DNA of 61,053 bases from NCBI GenBank assembly GCA_030430075.1, contig JAUIGN010000056.1, positions 1 to 61,053 of the forward strand, given 5' to 3'. Of this stretch, positions 47,609-56,503 are shown piece by piece. The notes under the pieces are model-generated. The model was not told the DNA's origin. It saw only the letters and a program-made list of their open reading frames with translations, and made no database searches. Position 1 is the first letter of the stretch; every line of letters starts with the position of its first letter. Source of the stretch: a bacterium. Lineage in GTDB: Bacteria > Planctomycetota > Planctomycetia > Pirellulales > Pirellulaceae. A program made the position numbers and the translations under genes.

Positions 47609-50206
47609 CTACCTGGTCCGAAACGCTTCCGATGTCGCCAGACCTTTGATTGCCGTCCGCAAGGTGTCCTCACCCGTCGCCATGCGGCCCACGACGTCCT
47701 CCACGGTTCCGCGATCGGCGGGGGCCGTGGGGCGGCCGAACGCATAGAGAAACAGCTTTTCTACTAACGCCTTTCGGAACCGGTCCTGTTGTTGGAGCAG
47801 CAGCGCCTTAAACTGGTCGAAGTCGGCAAACGCCTTGCCGCTGGGTAGAGTACCGCTGGCATCGATCCGTGGTCCGTTGTTTCCGCGGAAGTCTTCGCCG
47901 TTCTGGCGAGTCCGCCATCCGCCGGTCACGTCAAAGTTTTCCAGCGCCAATCCGTACGCGTCGATGCCCCGGTGGCAGCTCGCACAAGCCTCAATCTGCT
48001 GGTGTTGCAACAACCGTTCACGCACGGTGAGCCGCCCGCCCGCCACGTTGGGCTCGACCTCCCCTGCGTTGGCCGGCGGCGGATCGGGCGGATCGTTGAA
48101 CAGCACTTCGAGAACGTACGCGCCCCGGTTGACCGGTTTCGTGCGGATCCCGTCCGAGCCTCGCAGGTGGATTCCCGCCTGGCCCAGCAACCCGCCGCGC
48201 GGCGAGTCCGGCGGCAACGCCACCCGGCGGAAAGCAAACTTGTCCAGCCGTTCGTCGCGCGGCATCTCGATTCCGTAGAACTCGGCCAGCGGCGCATTCA
48301 ACATGGCAAAGTCCGAGTCAATGAAATTCTTGATGGGAAGATCATGCCGCAACACTTCTTCAAAAAACGACAGCGTCTCGCGGACCATGTATTCCCGAAG
48401 CCGGGGGTCGTGCTGACGATAGAAAGCGGCGTAAACTTTGCCGTCCGGCGCAAATTCCAGAAACTCGTCCGTCTTCAGCCACTGAACCGCGAATCCATCC
48501 ACGAGCGCCCGCGACTTCGGATCGTCGATCATCCGGTCCACTTCCCGGCTCAAGATCATTGGATCCTGCAGGCGTCCCGCTGCGGCCAGGGTGAACAGCC
48601 GCTCATCCGGCATGCTCGACCAGATAAAGTACGACAGGCGGGCGGCAAGTTCGTAGTCGTCAAGCGAACGTGAGTCGGTGGCGACACGCGGTTCCGCCAG
48701 GTAAAGAAACGACGGCGATGTCAACGCGTAGGTGACGCCTAACCGAATCGCATCCTCATAACGCGTCCCGCGCTGCAATTCCTCTTCGATCAACTTGACG
48801 ATGCCGTCGACTTCCTCGTCGTGGACCGGACGCCGGAACGCCCTGGGCAGGAATTGAGCGAACATCTCGCGGGCATAGGCGATGTCCCGGGCTGCCGAAT
48901 CGTCTTTGTAAAACAAGGCCTTGTGGCTCTTGGGCGGCCATGTGTCATAGAGCGGCCCTTCGATCTCGATCCAATCGACGTACAGCTTGCGCAGGTGCGA
49001 CGGGTCGAGCAGTCCTTTGCCGGGGCGCGTACTACCCGTCCAGCCCTCCGAGCGGCGACGCGCCGCAATGCGGAGTGATTCCGCGTGGTTGCCCGACGAG
49101 GCTGCACTCTTCATCGCCTTCTCAAAGGTGAAAAAATCGGGCAAGCCGACGCTCAGGGCTCGTTCCGGCTGCGTCAGTTGAGCCGGCTGGAGTCGCTTGG
49201 CGCCGTTCACGATTCCGACCTTCATGTACACGCCCCGCGCCTCGGGCAACGCATCCAGGGCGAGGGTCACGGAGTAAACCTGCGGTGCACTTCGGGGAGC
49301 GGTCACATCGACTTCCAGCAGCCGTCCCTCGCGACCGTTCTGTCGCTCGACAAACATTCGTACCGGTTCAGCATGTTCGCCCGGGTCACCGGAGGCCCGC
49401 ACGCGAATCGTGTACATTCCCTTCACCGGGATCATTCGATCCGTTCCAGGATAAAGCAGGCCACGGGCTGTCCGGGTATTCCCGCTGAGCAGCCTCACAT
49501 CGTGCTCGCCGCAGTCCGTGCCGCCGTGTCCGCAGACATAGGAAAAACCACTCCCCGGCAGGGCCATGTCTTCCATCTCGAAGTGCCGCGTCTGCGTCGG
49601 AAACTTCGGCGGGCCCGAAATGATCGCTCGATCGGCCACGCGGCGCGCCGCCTCGTAGTAATTTCCCAAGAGCGATGAATCCAACATGAGGGCCGAGCCG
49701 ACCTTCTTGAAACCTTCGTAGCTGCCGTCAGGCGGCAGCAGGGCCGCAGGGTCCTCGCCCGGCAGGAATCGCATCTGAAACAGGTCCCGAATCGTATTGG
49801 AGTACTCCGCGCGATTCAGCCGCCGCATGAGCACGCGCCCCTCGTTTCCGATCCGGCGCTCGCGGGCTGCCCGCAACCGGCCCGCGATCCAACCGACGAC
49901 CCGGCGATGGTCGGCGGCACTCGGTTGCGGTCGATCCGGCGGTGGCATTTCGCCCAGGTTCAGACGATCCATCACTTCGATCCAGGTGCCGGCACTGGTC
50001 GCCGAAGCGAAGTCCGGGCGGAGCGTATCGAGGCGCAGATCGCCGGCCTGCTTCGCTTTGCCGTGGCATGGAACACAATGCTCGCGCAGAAATGGGTGAA
50101 TCGCGACGCGCCACGCGTCGTCTTCCTGCGCATGGGCGGACGGGGCGCTTAGCAAGAGCGCGAACAATGCAATCGTCGGCAGTCGTCGGGCGAGGTGCAC
50201 GGCCAT
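47609..50206 (-). CDS. Planctomycete cytochrome of DUF1587/1592/1588/1585 type (module 4)
   Basis: An 865-residue exported diheme protein. Signal peptide (PTIALFALLLSAPSAHAQ), then CVPCHGKAKQ with Cys44, Cys47 and His48. DUF1587 follows (RRLNRAEYSNTIRDLFQ), then a carbohydrate-binding-like insert with GMYTIRVRASGDPGE, DUF1595, DUF1592 (SYFIWSSMPDERL), DUF1588 (GGLLGQAGIHLRGSDG) and DUF1585 at the C-terminus. The second heme motif CASCHRGIDAYG is near residue 740. The start at 50206 is chosen because it opens the signal peptide; a longer frame to 50326 runs into the divergent promoter region. First gene of the four-gene reverse run. Confidence 0.9.
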   Translation of the reverse strand: MAVHLARRLPTIALFALLLSAPSAHAQEDDAWRVAIHPFLREHCVPCHGKAKQAGDLRLDTLRPDFASATSAGTWIEVMDRLNLGEMPPPDRPQPSAADHRRVVGWIAGRLRAARERRIGNEGRVLMRRLNRAEYSNTIRDLFQMRFLPGEDPAALLPPDGSYEGFKKVGSALMLDSSLLGNYYEAARRVADRAIISGPPKFPTQTRHFEMEDMALPGSGFSYVCGHGGTDCGEHDVRLLSGNTRTARGLLYPGTDRMIPVKGMYTIRVRASGDPGEHAEPVRMFVERQNGREGRLLEVDVTAPRSAPQVYSVTLALDALPEARGVYMKVGIVNGAKRLQPAQLTQPERALSVGLPDFFTFEKAMKSAASSGNHAESLRIAARRRSEGWTGSTRPGKGLLDPSHLRKLYVDWIEIEGPLYDTWPPKSHKALFYKDDSAARDIAYAREMFAQFLPRAFRRPVHDEEVDGIVKLIEEELQRGTRYEDAIRLGVTYALTSPSFLYLAEPRVATDSRSLDDYELAARLSYFIWSSMPDERLFTLAAAGRLQDPMILSREVDRMIDDPKSRALVDGFAVQWLKTDEFLEFAPDGKVYAAFYRQHDPRLREYMVRETLSFFEEVLRHDLPIKNFIDSDFAMLNAPLAEFYGIEMPRDERLDKFAFRRVALPPDSPRGGLLGQAGIHLRGSDGIRTKPVNRGAYVLEVLFNDPPDPPPANAGEVEPNVAGGRLTVRERLLQHQQIEACASCHRGIDAYGLALENFDVTGGWRTRQNGEDFRGNNGPRIDASGTLPSGKAFADFDQFKALLLQQQDRFRKALVEKLFLYAFGRPTAPADRGTVEDVVGRMATGEDTLRTAIKGLATSEAFRTR

Positions 50207-50310
50207 AGAGACTGCTATTATAGCTGGACCTCGGATTGACAAACAACGCGCCGGTTCATGTGCTGCATGGAACTCGGCCAGGCCCGGTCGTTGATCGACC
50301 AAGGATAGAT

Positions 50311-51273
50311 ATGAACAACGAACCATTCGATCCCCAAGGCGTCATTCCTGCCTGCTTGATGCCGTTTGACGATCGACTGGAGATTGACGAGCCAGCTTAT
50401 CGGCGCCATCTCAACGATCTGGCCGGCATCGATGGCGTCACCGCCATCACGGTCAACGGCCATGCTGCGGAGGTACACGCATTGAGCGCCGACGAGCAAC
50501 GGCGGGGGATTGAAGTTGCTCGCGATGAGGTTGGCGGCGACCTCCCATTGGTCGCCGGAATTCACACGGGAAACACGCGCGAGGCAGCCGCGCTGGCCGC
50601 CATGGCGACCGAGGCCGGCGCGGATGCGCTGCTGGTGTTTCCCTCGGACGTACTCCTCATGGGAGGCCAGCAGCGCCCTGAATGCGCCCATGCCCACGTC
50701 GGTGCTATCGCGGCGGCGACCGATCGACCGTTGATCCTGTTTCAGTATCCGGTCGCCGGCGGGCTGGGATACCCGCTGGAGACGCTGCTCGAGCTCTGCA
50801 CCGCGTTTCCTTCGGTGCGGGCAATCAAGGACTGGTGCAATGACCCTCACTTGCACGAAAGGCACATCCGCGAGCTCCACGCGCTGGAGCGCCCGGTCAG
50901 GGTGCTCTCCACGCACAGCATGTGGCTGCTCGGCTCGCTGGTGTTGGGCTGCGACGGACTGCTGTCGGGCGCCGGCAGCGTGATCGCCAACCTGCAGGTC
51001 GCCCTCTTTCAGGCTGTACAACAGAATGATCTCCGGACGGCGCGAGCCATCAACGAGCGTATCTATCCGACCGTCCGAGCCTTTTACTCCGAACCGTTGC
51101 TCGACATGCACAACCGCATGAAGGAAGCCCTGGTTCTCCTCGGCCGGCTCGAGGCCGCTCACGTCCGCCCACCACTGAAGAAGCTGACGAGCGGCGAGAT
51201 TGAAAAGATCGATTCGCTGCTGCGGGAAGCAGGTGTGACCGCTTCCTCCGTTTACACCAAGCCATCCCCTTAA
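50311..51273 (+). CDS. DapA/NanA-family aldolase
   Basis: A 320-residue class I aldolase of the dihydrodipicolinate synthase/N-acetylneuraminate lyase family. It has no signal peptide, so it is cytoplasmic. The Schiff-base lysine is Lys173 in VRAIKDW, and Tyr146 in LILFQYP matches the catalytic tyrosine. VNGHAAEVHALSADE takes the place of the usual GTTGE loop, and AGIHTGNTREAAALAAMA is family-typical. The changed loop argues against the lysine-biosynthesis enzyme and for a sugar-acid aldolase. AAGGAT lies 6 bases before the ATG. Divergent from the DUF1592 gene; its end converges on an esterase gene. Confidence 0.88.
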   Translation: MNNEPFDPQGVIPACLMPFDDRLEIDEPAYRRHLNDLAGIDGVTAITVNGHAAEVHALSADEQRRGIEVARDEVGGDLPLVAGIHTGNTREAAALAAMATEAGADALLVFPSDVLLMGGQQRPECAHAHVGAIAAATDRPLILFQYPVAGGLGYPLETLLELCTAFPSVRAIKDWCNDPHLHERHIRELHALERPVRVLSTHSMWLLGSLVLGCDGLLSGAGSVIANLQVALFQAVQQNDLRTARAINERIYPTVRAFYSEPLLDMHNRMKEALVLLGRLEAAHVRPPLKKLTSGEIEKIDSLLREAGVTASSVYTKPSP

Positions 51274-51295
51274 GGATTCTGGCTGAACCCGACGA

Positions 51296-52120
51296 TCAGT
51301 GATCGGCCGCGGCGGCGATCACGAACTCCAGCGCCCGCTTCGTATCGTCGTACGACGTGCTGTGGCCCCCGTTTGGTTGGTGGATCCCGAGGACGTGCTT
51401 GTTGTGCCGGCGAACGCTGGCCAGCAGACGGAGCACGCTCGCCGGAGGCACGATTTCGTCCTCGCCGCCCGTGGTCGCGGCGAGCGGCATCGTGAAGTGT
51501 TGCGGAAAGAATTCCGCACTGCGACGTCGGTACTCCTCGGGCACTTCCTCTTTCGTGCCGCCGTACGACCGGGCAATCGCAGCCAGGAAACGTGGATAGT
51601 CGACCAGGTTCGCCGTACCGTTCAATGACACGACGCCGTCGATCAGCCGGGGATGGCGGGCCGCAAACGTCAAAGCCGCTGTGCCCCCCATGGATCCGCC
51701 GCAGAGGATTACTCGGTCCACGTCGTAGCGCATCTGCAGCGATTGCAGTATCTGCAACAGGTCCGCTTCCGCCGCCGGTCCCATCCAGGAAGTCGTGGCC
51801 CGATAGTCGGGCGAGACCAACAGCATCTGATGGGCTGCGGCCACGTCGCGGGCGGCCCGGCATTCACCGCGCATTTGACGGACGAATTGCCAGCGGTCCG
51901 AACCGTGGCCGTGCAGGGCAATCAGCACCGAGATCTTGTTGCCGGCAGCAACACCGGCCGGCGTCATGAGGACGTACTTCTCCTGCGAGCCGTCCAGCTC
52001 GGCCCGAAACGTCACGTCCTCGACGCGCTCGAACGTTGCGGCATCTTCTGCGGCGGCAGCTACCGCGACCGTCCAGCCAAGTGCGATCCACAGCACGCAT
52101 CTGGAGGTATGCGTGGACAT
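51296..52120 (-). CDS. Secreted alpha/beta hydrolase (esterase/PHB depolymerase-like)
   Basis: A 274-residue exported hydrolase. Signal peptide MSTHTSRCVLWIALGWTVAV, cleavage near AAAED. The catalytic elbow CGGSMGG gives Ser143, GGEDEIVPP the acid and GGHSTSYDD the histidine. LIALHGHGSDRWQF is the oxyanion region. It resembles small carbohydrate esterases and PHB-depolymerase-like proteins (CE1 or prolyl-oligopeptidase type). The start at 52120 has GAGAGG upstream; the in-frame TTG nine bases earlier is less likely. Upstream lies a tandem family B repeat. Confidence 0.85.
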   Translation of the reverse strand: MSTHTSRCVLWIALGWTVAVAAAAEDAATFERVEDVTFRAELDGSQEKYVLMTPAGVAAGNKISVLIALHGHGSDRWQFVRQMRGECRAARDVAAAHQMLLVSPDYRATTSWMGPAAEADLLQILQSLQMRYDVDRVILCGGSMGGTAALTFAARHPRLIDGVVSLNGTANLVDYPRFLAAIARSYGGTKEEVPEEYRRRSAEFFPQHFTMPLAATTGGEDEIVPPASVLRLLASVRRHNKHVLGIHQPNGGHSTSYDDTKRALEFVIAAAADH

Positions 52121-52169
52121 CGGTTTCAACCTCTCATTTCAACGGGTGCGGAAGCAGTGCTTGGATTGT

Positions 52170-52330
52170 CCATCAGCCGGTGGGCGCCAGGCCGAACCAT
52201 CCATCAGCCGGTGGGCGTTAGCCCGAACCGTCCATCAGCCGGTGGGCGTTAGCCCGAACCGTCCATCAGCCGGTGGGCGTTAGCCCCGGTTTTCGTTGAT
52301 AGCGCCTCAAACCGGACCCGAACGCGTTCG
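52170..52330 (+). repeat. Repeat family B, copy 6, tandem (four units)
   Basis: Three direct 31-bp units beginning CCATCAGCCGGTGGGCGTTA at 52170, 52201 and 52232, then a full-length copy from 52263 that continues through CCCCGGTTTTCGTTGATAG and CAAACCGGACCCGAACGC. Only the left third of the element is amplified. It fills most of the gap 52121-52496; the rest is unremarkable. Confidence 0.85.
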
Positions 52331-52496
52331 GGCTGCGAGGCGCGGCTGCCTGGGGTACATCGACCGCCCACGATGCCCGTACAACGACTTGCACTGACGC
52401 GTTGTTCATTCATGAATGATCCGGGATAGTGTAGTATAAGAGATTCGGATGACTCGTCGCGTACGCGCCGCGAGCAACCAACCCATGAGAGGTGGA

Positions 52497-54926
52497 ATGA
52501 ATTTTCAAGCGACGATCGGCGGCCTGGTTTGGTCGAGTTGCCTGCTGGCCGCGGCTGGGTCAACAGTCCACGCCGAGCCGGTTGACTTTCAGACCGATGT
52601 GGCGCCGTTGCTTCAGGTACGGTGTCTGCGCTGCCACAACCCGCGGGATCATCGGGGTGGCCTTTCTCTTCAGTCAGCGGAGGAAGCACGCGAGGGGGGT
52701 GAGAGCGGGCCGGTGATTGAGCCCGGAGATGCGGCGTCAAGCTATCTCTTGGACCTGTTGATGCCGACGGACGGGAAGGCGGAAATGCCGAAAGGCGAAG
52801 CGCCGCTGACTTCCGCAGAAATCGAAATAATCCGCCGTTGGATTGACGAGGGCGCCGTTTGGCCCGTTGAGGAGGTCATCGAGCCTCCCCGGTTGTGGTC
52901 GCTGCAGCCGATCGCCCGACCCGTCGTTCCCGCCGCCGAGCCGGGGCCGGCGGGGTTCCCAATCCGCAATCCGATCGACGCCTTCGTCGCCGACCGGTAC
53001 CGCCTGGCGGGCTTGAAAGCGGCACCGCCGGCCGACCGTCGCACGCTGATTCGGCGTCTGTATTTGGACCTCACGGGCCTCCCGCCGTCGCCGTCCGCGG
53101 TCAGCGCCTTTGTCACGAACTCCAGCCCGCAGGCCTATGAAGCGCTTGTCGACCGGTTGTTGAGCTCGCCGCATTTTGGCGAACGATGGGGACGGTACTG
53201 GCTGGACCTTGCCCGTTACGCCGACAGCGAAGGCTACCTCGGAGACGCCCTGCGGCCGCATGCATGGGTCTATCGCGAATGGGTGATCAATGCGATTAAC
53301 CGCGACCAGCCCTTCGATCGGTTCACCATCGAACAACTGGCTGGCGACTTACTGGATGACGCCGCGCTGGAGCAGAAAGTCGCCACCGGCTTTCATCGGA
53401 ACACGTTGCGAAACACGGAAGCCGGTGTCGATTTGGAGTTGTACCGAACGAAAGAAATCATCGACCGCGTCAACACGACCGGCATGGTCTGGTTGGGACT
53501 GACGCTGGGATGCGCCGAGTGCCACGATCATAAGAACGATCCGATCAGTCAGACCGAGTTCTACCGGATGTATGCGTTCTTCAACAACGCCAACGATGTC
53601 GGCGTACCCGTCACCCGGCATTGGGAGATCGCGGAATACGAACAACGGCTGCGCGCCTGGCGCCCGGCGTGGGACCAGCTCGTGGGCGAACTGCAGTCGT
53701 TTCAACAACAAGATGTAAGTGCCGAGCAGGAGGAAGTGATTGCCGAGTCGCTGGCCGACGACGGCGTGCAGTTCGACTGGAAAACAATCGTTGATTCGTA
53801 CCGCACGCAGGATGCCGGCTGGGATGCGCTGAAGGCGAAGGTGGACACCCATCTGAAAAAGAGGCCGGCGGCACCCAAGACGCGCGCCCGCGCGTTCGCC
53901 GAACGGACCAAGGATCGCCGCGAGACGTTCGTGCACGTCCGCGGCGTTTATACTCGGCGCGGTGCCAAGGTCGGTCCCGGCACGCCGGCCATCCTGCCGC
54001 CGCTCGCCACGCAAAGCAAAGAACCCGATCGGCTTGACCTGGCACGCTGGTTGTTTCATGAAGACAACCCGCTAACGGCGCGGGTGGGTGTGAATCGAAT
54101 CTGGCAGCACTTGTTTGGCTACGGGCTGGTTTCGACACCCAACGACTTTGGCAACCAGGGCGCCAAACCATCTCATCCCCTGTTGCTGGACTGGCTGGCG
54201 ACCGAGTACCGGCGGGCCGGCTGGAGTCGCAAGGCGATCATCCGGCGGATCGTCACCTCGTCCACCTACCGGCTTTCGTCGGCCGCCAATGCTGTCCCGT
54301 CCCAGGAGCACGTCAGCAATCGGATGTTGTGGCGCCAGAACAGTTATCGCGTTAGCGCGGAAACGGTGCGCGACCTGCAACTGACGGCCAGCGGGCTGCT
54401 GGATCGGACCATCGGGCGACGCGGGATTCGCCCCCCGCTGCCGGCATTCGTGACGGAGGTCGGACGGAGCGTGAAATGGCCGGTCAGCGAGGGTGGCGAG
54501 CGGTATCGGCGCGGCCTGTACATTTTCTTCAAGCGCACCGTCCCCTACCCGATGTTGATGACATTCGACGCGCCCGACTCGACGATCTCCTGCAGCCGCC
54601 GCGAACGGACGAACACGCCCCTGCAGGCCCTGACACTGCTCAACGATCCCGTCTATTACGAATGCGCCCAGGCGCTGGGGCGGCAAATTGACCAGCAGCA
54701 TCCGGACGATATCTCCGCGGCGATCGACAGTCTCTTCCTCCGCTGTCTCGGCAGACCGCCAGGGGGCGAGGAGCGAACGGTTCTCATCACGGCGTACCAG
54801 GACTTGCTCCGCCTGAGCGAAGGGACCGCGCCGCAGCCCCACGAGGACTCGGCAGTGCGGACCGCCGCGCTGGTTGCCGTCGCCAGGGTCGTGATGAATC
54901 TGGACGAGTTTATAACGCGAGATTGA
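52497..54926 (+). CDS. PSD1 cytochrome, DUF1549/DUF1553 protein (module 5)
   Basis: An 809-residue exported diheme protein. After the signal peptide (GLVWSSCLLAAAGSTVHA) is CLRCHN (Cys43, Cys46, His47). DUF1549 begins near 158 (RRLYLDLTGLPPSPSAV, GRYWLDLARYADSEG), the second heme motif CAECHDHKNDPI begins at residue 339, and DUF1553 covers about 512-800 (NPLTARVGVNRIWQHLFGYG, TSSTYRLSSAAN, TPLQALTLLNDPVYYE). The start at 52497 has GAGAGG just upstream; an ATG at 52485 is possible. The DUF1501 partner starts one base after the stop. Confidence 0.92.
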   Translation: MNFQATIGGLVWSSCLLAAAGSTVHAEPVDFQTDVAPLLQVRCLRCHNPRDHRGGLSLQSAEEAREGGESGPVIEPGDAASSYLLDLLMPTDGKAEMPKGEAPLTSAEIEIIRRWIDEGAVWPVEEVIEPPRLWSLQPIARPVVPAAEPGPAGFPIRNPIDAFVADRYRLAGLKAAPPADRRTLIRRLYLDLTGLPPSPSAVSAFVTNSSPQAYEALVDRLLSSPHFGERWGRYWLDLARYADSEGYLGDALRPHAWVYREWVINAINRDQPFDRFTIEQLAGDLLDDAALEQKVATGFHRNTLRNTEAGVDLELYRTKEIIDRVNTTGMVWLGLTLGCAECHDHKNDPISQTEFYRMYAFFNNANDVGVPVTRHWEIAEYEQRLRAWRPAWDQLVGELQSFQQQDVSAEQEEVIAESLADDGVQFDWKTIVDSYRTQDAGWDALKAKVDTHLKKRPAAPKTRARAFAERTKDRRETFVHVRGVYTRRGAKVGPGTPAILPPLATQSKEPDRLDLARWLFHEDNPLTARVGVNRIWQHLFGYGLVSTPNDFGNQGAKPSHPLLLDWLATEYRRAGWSRKAIIRRIVTSSTYRLSSAANAVPSQEHVSNRMLWRQNSYRVSAETVRDLQLTASGLLDRTIGRRGIRPPLPAFVTEVGRSVKWPVSEGGERYRRGLYIFFKRTVPYPMLMTFDAPDSTISCSRRERTNTPLQALTLLNDPVYYECAQALGRQIDQQHPDDISAAIDSLFLRCLGRPPGGEERTVLITAYQDLLRLSEGTAPQPHEDSAVRTAALVAVARVVMNLDEFITRD

Positions 54927-54927
54927 A

Positions 54928-56394
54928 ATGGATTCGCACACCTTCGGGCGGCACGAATATGACACCGCGACACTGAATCGGCGGCGGTTCTTTGCGACCG
55001 GCGCCAGCGGTCTCGGTACGTTGGCACTGGCCTCACTGCTCCGGGACGACGGGCTCGCGGCGTCCGACGTTCCCCGCCAGCTGACGCATTTCGCACCTCG
55101 GGCCAAACGGTGCGTCTACCTCTTCATGGAAGGTGGACCCAGCCAGATGGATCTCTTCGACCCGAAGCCAAAGCTGAATGAACTCGACGGCCAACCGCTG
55201 CCGGAGTCTCTGATTCGGGACATCAAGTTCGCCTTCATCCAGAAGGAGAGTGCGCGGTTGATGGGCAGTCCGCGGACGTTTCGCCGGTATGGCGAGTGCG
55301 GCATGGAGTTGTCAGACCTGTTGCCCCATCTCAGCAGTTGTGTCGACGATATCGCCATGGTGCGTTCCATGCACGGCGAGCAGTTTAATCACTTGCCGGG
55401 TCAATTGATGATGCTGACCGGCTCGGCCCTGCAGGGCTGGCCAACGCTCGGTTCATGGCTCAACTACGGACTCGGCAGCGAGTCCCACGACCTGCCCAGT
55501 TACGTCGTGCTGGCGACGCTGGGCCGCGGGCTGCCCGGGGGTGCGTCGAGCTGGTCGAGCGGCTTTTTGCCGTCGCAGTATTCGGGAACCTTGTTTCGCA
55601 ATCAAGGCAACCCGGTGCTCAATCTGGCCAATCCACGCGGCATCTCCCACGACGTCCAGGCACGCAGCCTGCAGGCGATCAACGATCTCAATCGGATCCG
55701 TTTCAACGACGTCGCCAATCCCGAAATTACCAGCCGGATTCAAGCCTATGAGCTCGCCTTCCGCATGCAGAAGACGGCACCAGAGCTACTCGACCTGTCC
55801 GGGGAAACCAAGGCGACGCTCGACGAATACGGTGTCACACGGGAAGAAGCTTCCGACAAGTCGGGGTTCCTGGGGTCTTATGCCAGGAACTGCCTGCTGG
55901 CTCGCCGGATGATCGAGCGGGGTGTTCGGTTCGTGACGCTATTTCTCTCGACGTGGGATCACCACAGCTACCTGGACAGCGGCCTGAAGCGATACACCAA
56001 GATCTCCGATCAACCGGTTGCCGCTCTGCTGAAGGATCTCAAGCGCCGCGGTCTGCTCGACGAGACACTCGTTGTCTGGGGTGGCGAGTTCGGCCGCACG
56101 CCCCTGGGAGAGAATCGCGTCAATTTCAAGAAGGTCACGGGACGTGACCACCACCCTTATTCGTTCAGCGTGTGGCTCGCCGGCGGCGGCGTCCAAGCCG
56201 GCCAGACGATCGGCGCAACGGACGAGATCGGCTGGGGTGTCGCCAACGATCCCGTGCACGTGCACGACCTGCATGCCACGATCCTGCACCTGTTCGGACT
56301 CGACCACAAGCAGCTGACCTACCGCTTTCAAGGTCGCGACTTTCGCCTCACCGACGTCTCCGGGAACGTCGTCAAACGACTGATTCGCGCGTAG
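54928..56394 (+). CDS. DUF1501 sulfatase-like protein (module 5)
   Basis: A 488-residue DUF1501 protein. NRRRFFATGASGLGTLALAS near the start is a Tat-type signal. Family marks: YLFMEGGPSQMDLFDPKP, VRSMHGEQFNHLPG, VWGGEFGRTPLGE, GRDHHPYSFSVWLAGGG and GATDEIGWG. It begins one base after the PSD1 stop, so translation is coupled. Its end converges on a DUF4838-type gene 109 bp away, mirroring module 3 where a DUF4838 gene also follows DUF1501. Confidence 0.92.
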   Translation: MDSHTFGRHEYDTATLNRRRFFATGASGLGTLALASLLRDDGLAASDVPRQLTHFAPRAKRCVYLFMEGGPSQMDLFDPKPKLNELDGQPLPESLIRDIKFAFIQKESARLMGSPRTFRRYGECGMELSDLLPHLSSCVDDIAMVRSMHGEQFNHLPGQLMMLTGSALQGWPTLGSWLNYGLGSESHDLPSYVVLATLGRGLPGGASSWSSGFLPSQYSGTLFRNQGNPVLNLANPRGISHDVQARSLQAINDLNRIRFNDVANPEITSRIQAYELAFRMQKTAPELLDLSGETKATLDEYGVTREEASDKSGFLGSYARNCLLARRMIERGVRFVTLFLSTWDHHSYLDSGLKRYTKISDQPVAALLKDLKRRGLLDETLVVWGGEFGRTPLGENRVNFKKVTGRDHHPYSFSVWLAGGGVQAGQTIGATDEIGWGVANDPVHVHDLHATILHLFGLDHKQLTYRFQGRDFRLTDVSGNVVKRLIRA

Positions 56395-56503
56395 CCTGGG
56401 CGCCGGTCGACGGGTGCCGCCGGCGATGCTGCGGATCACGCCGTCCGGACGATTGCCGCTTGCTGGCAGGCGGGTGGATAAGAAGAGGCGGGATGACGAG
56501 CCT

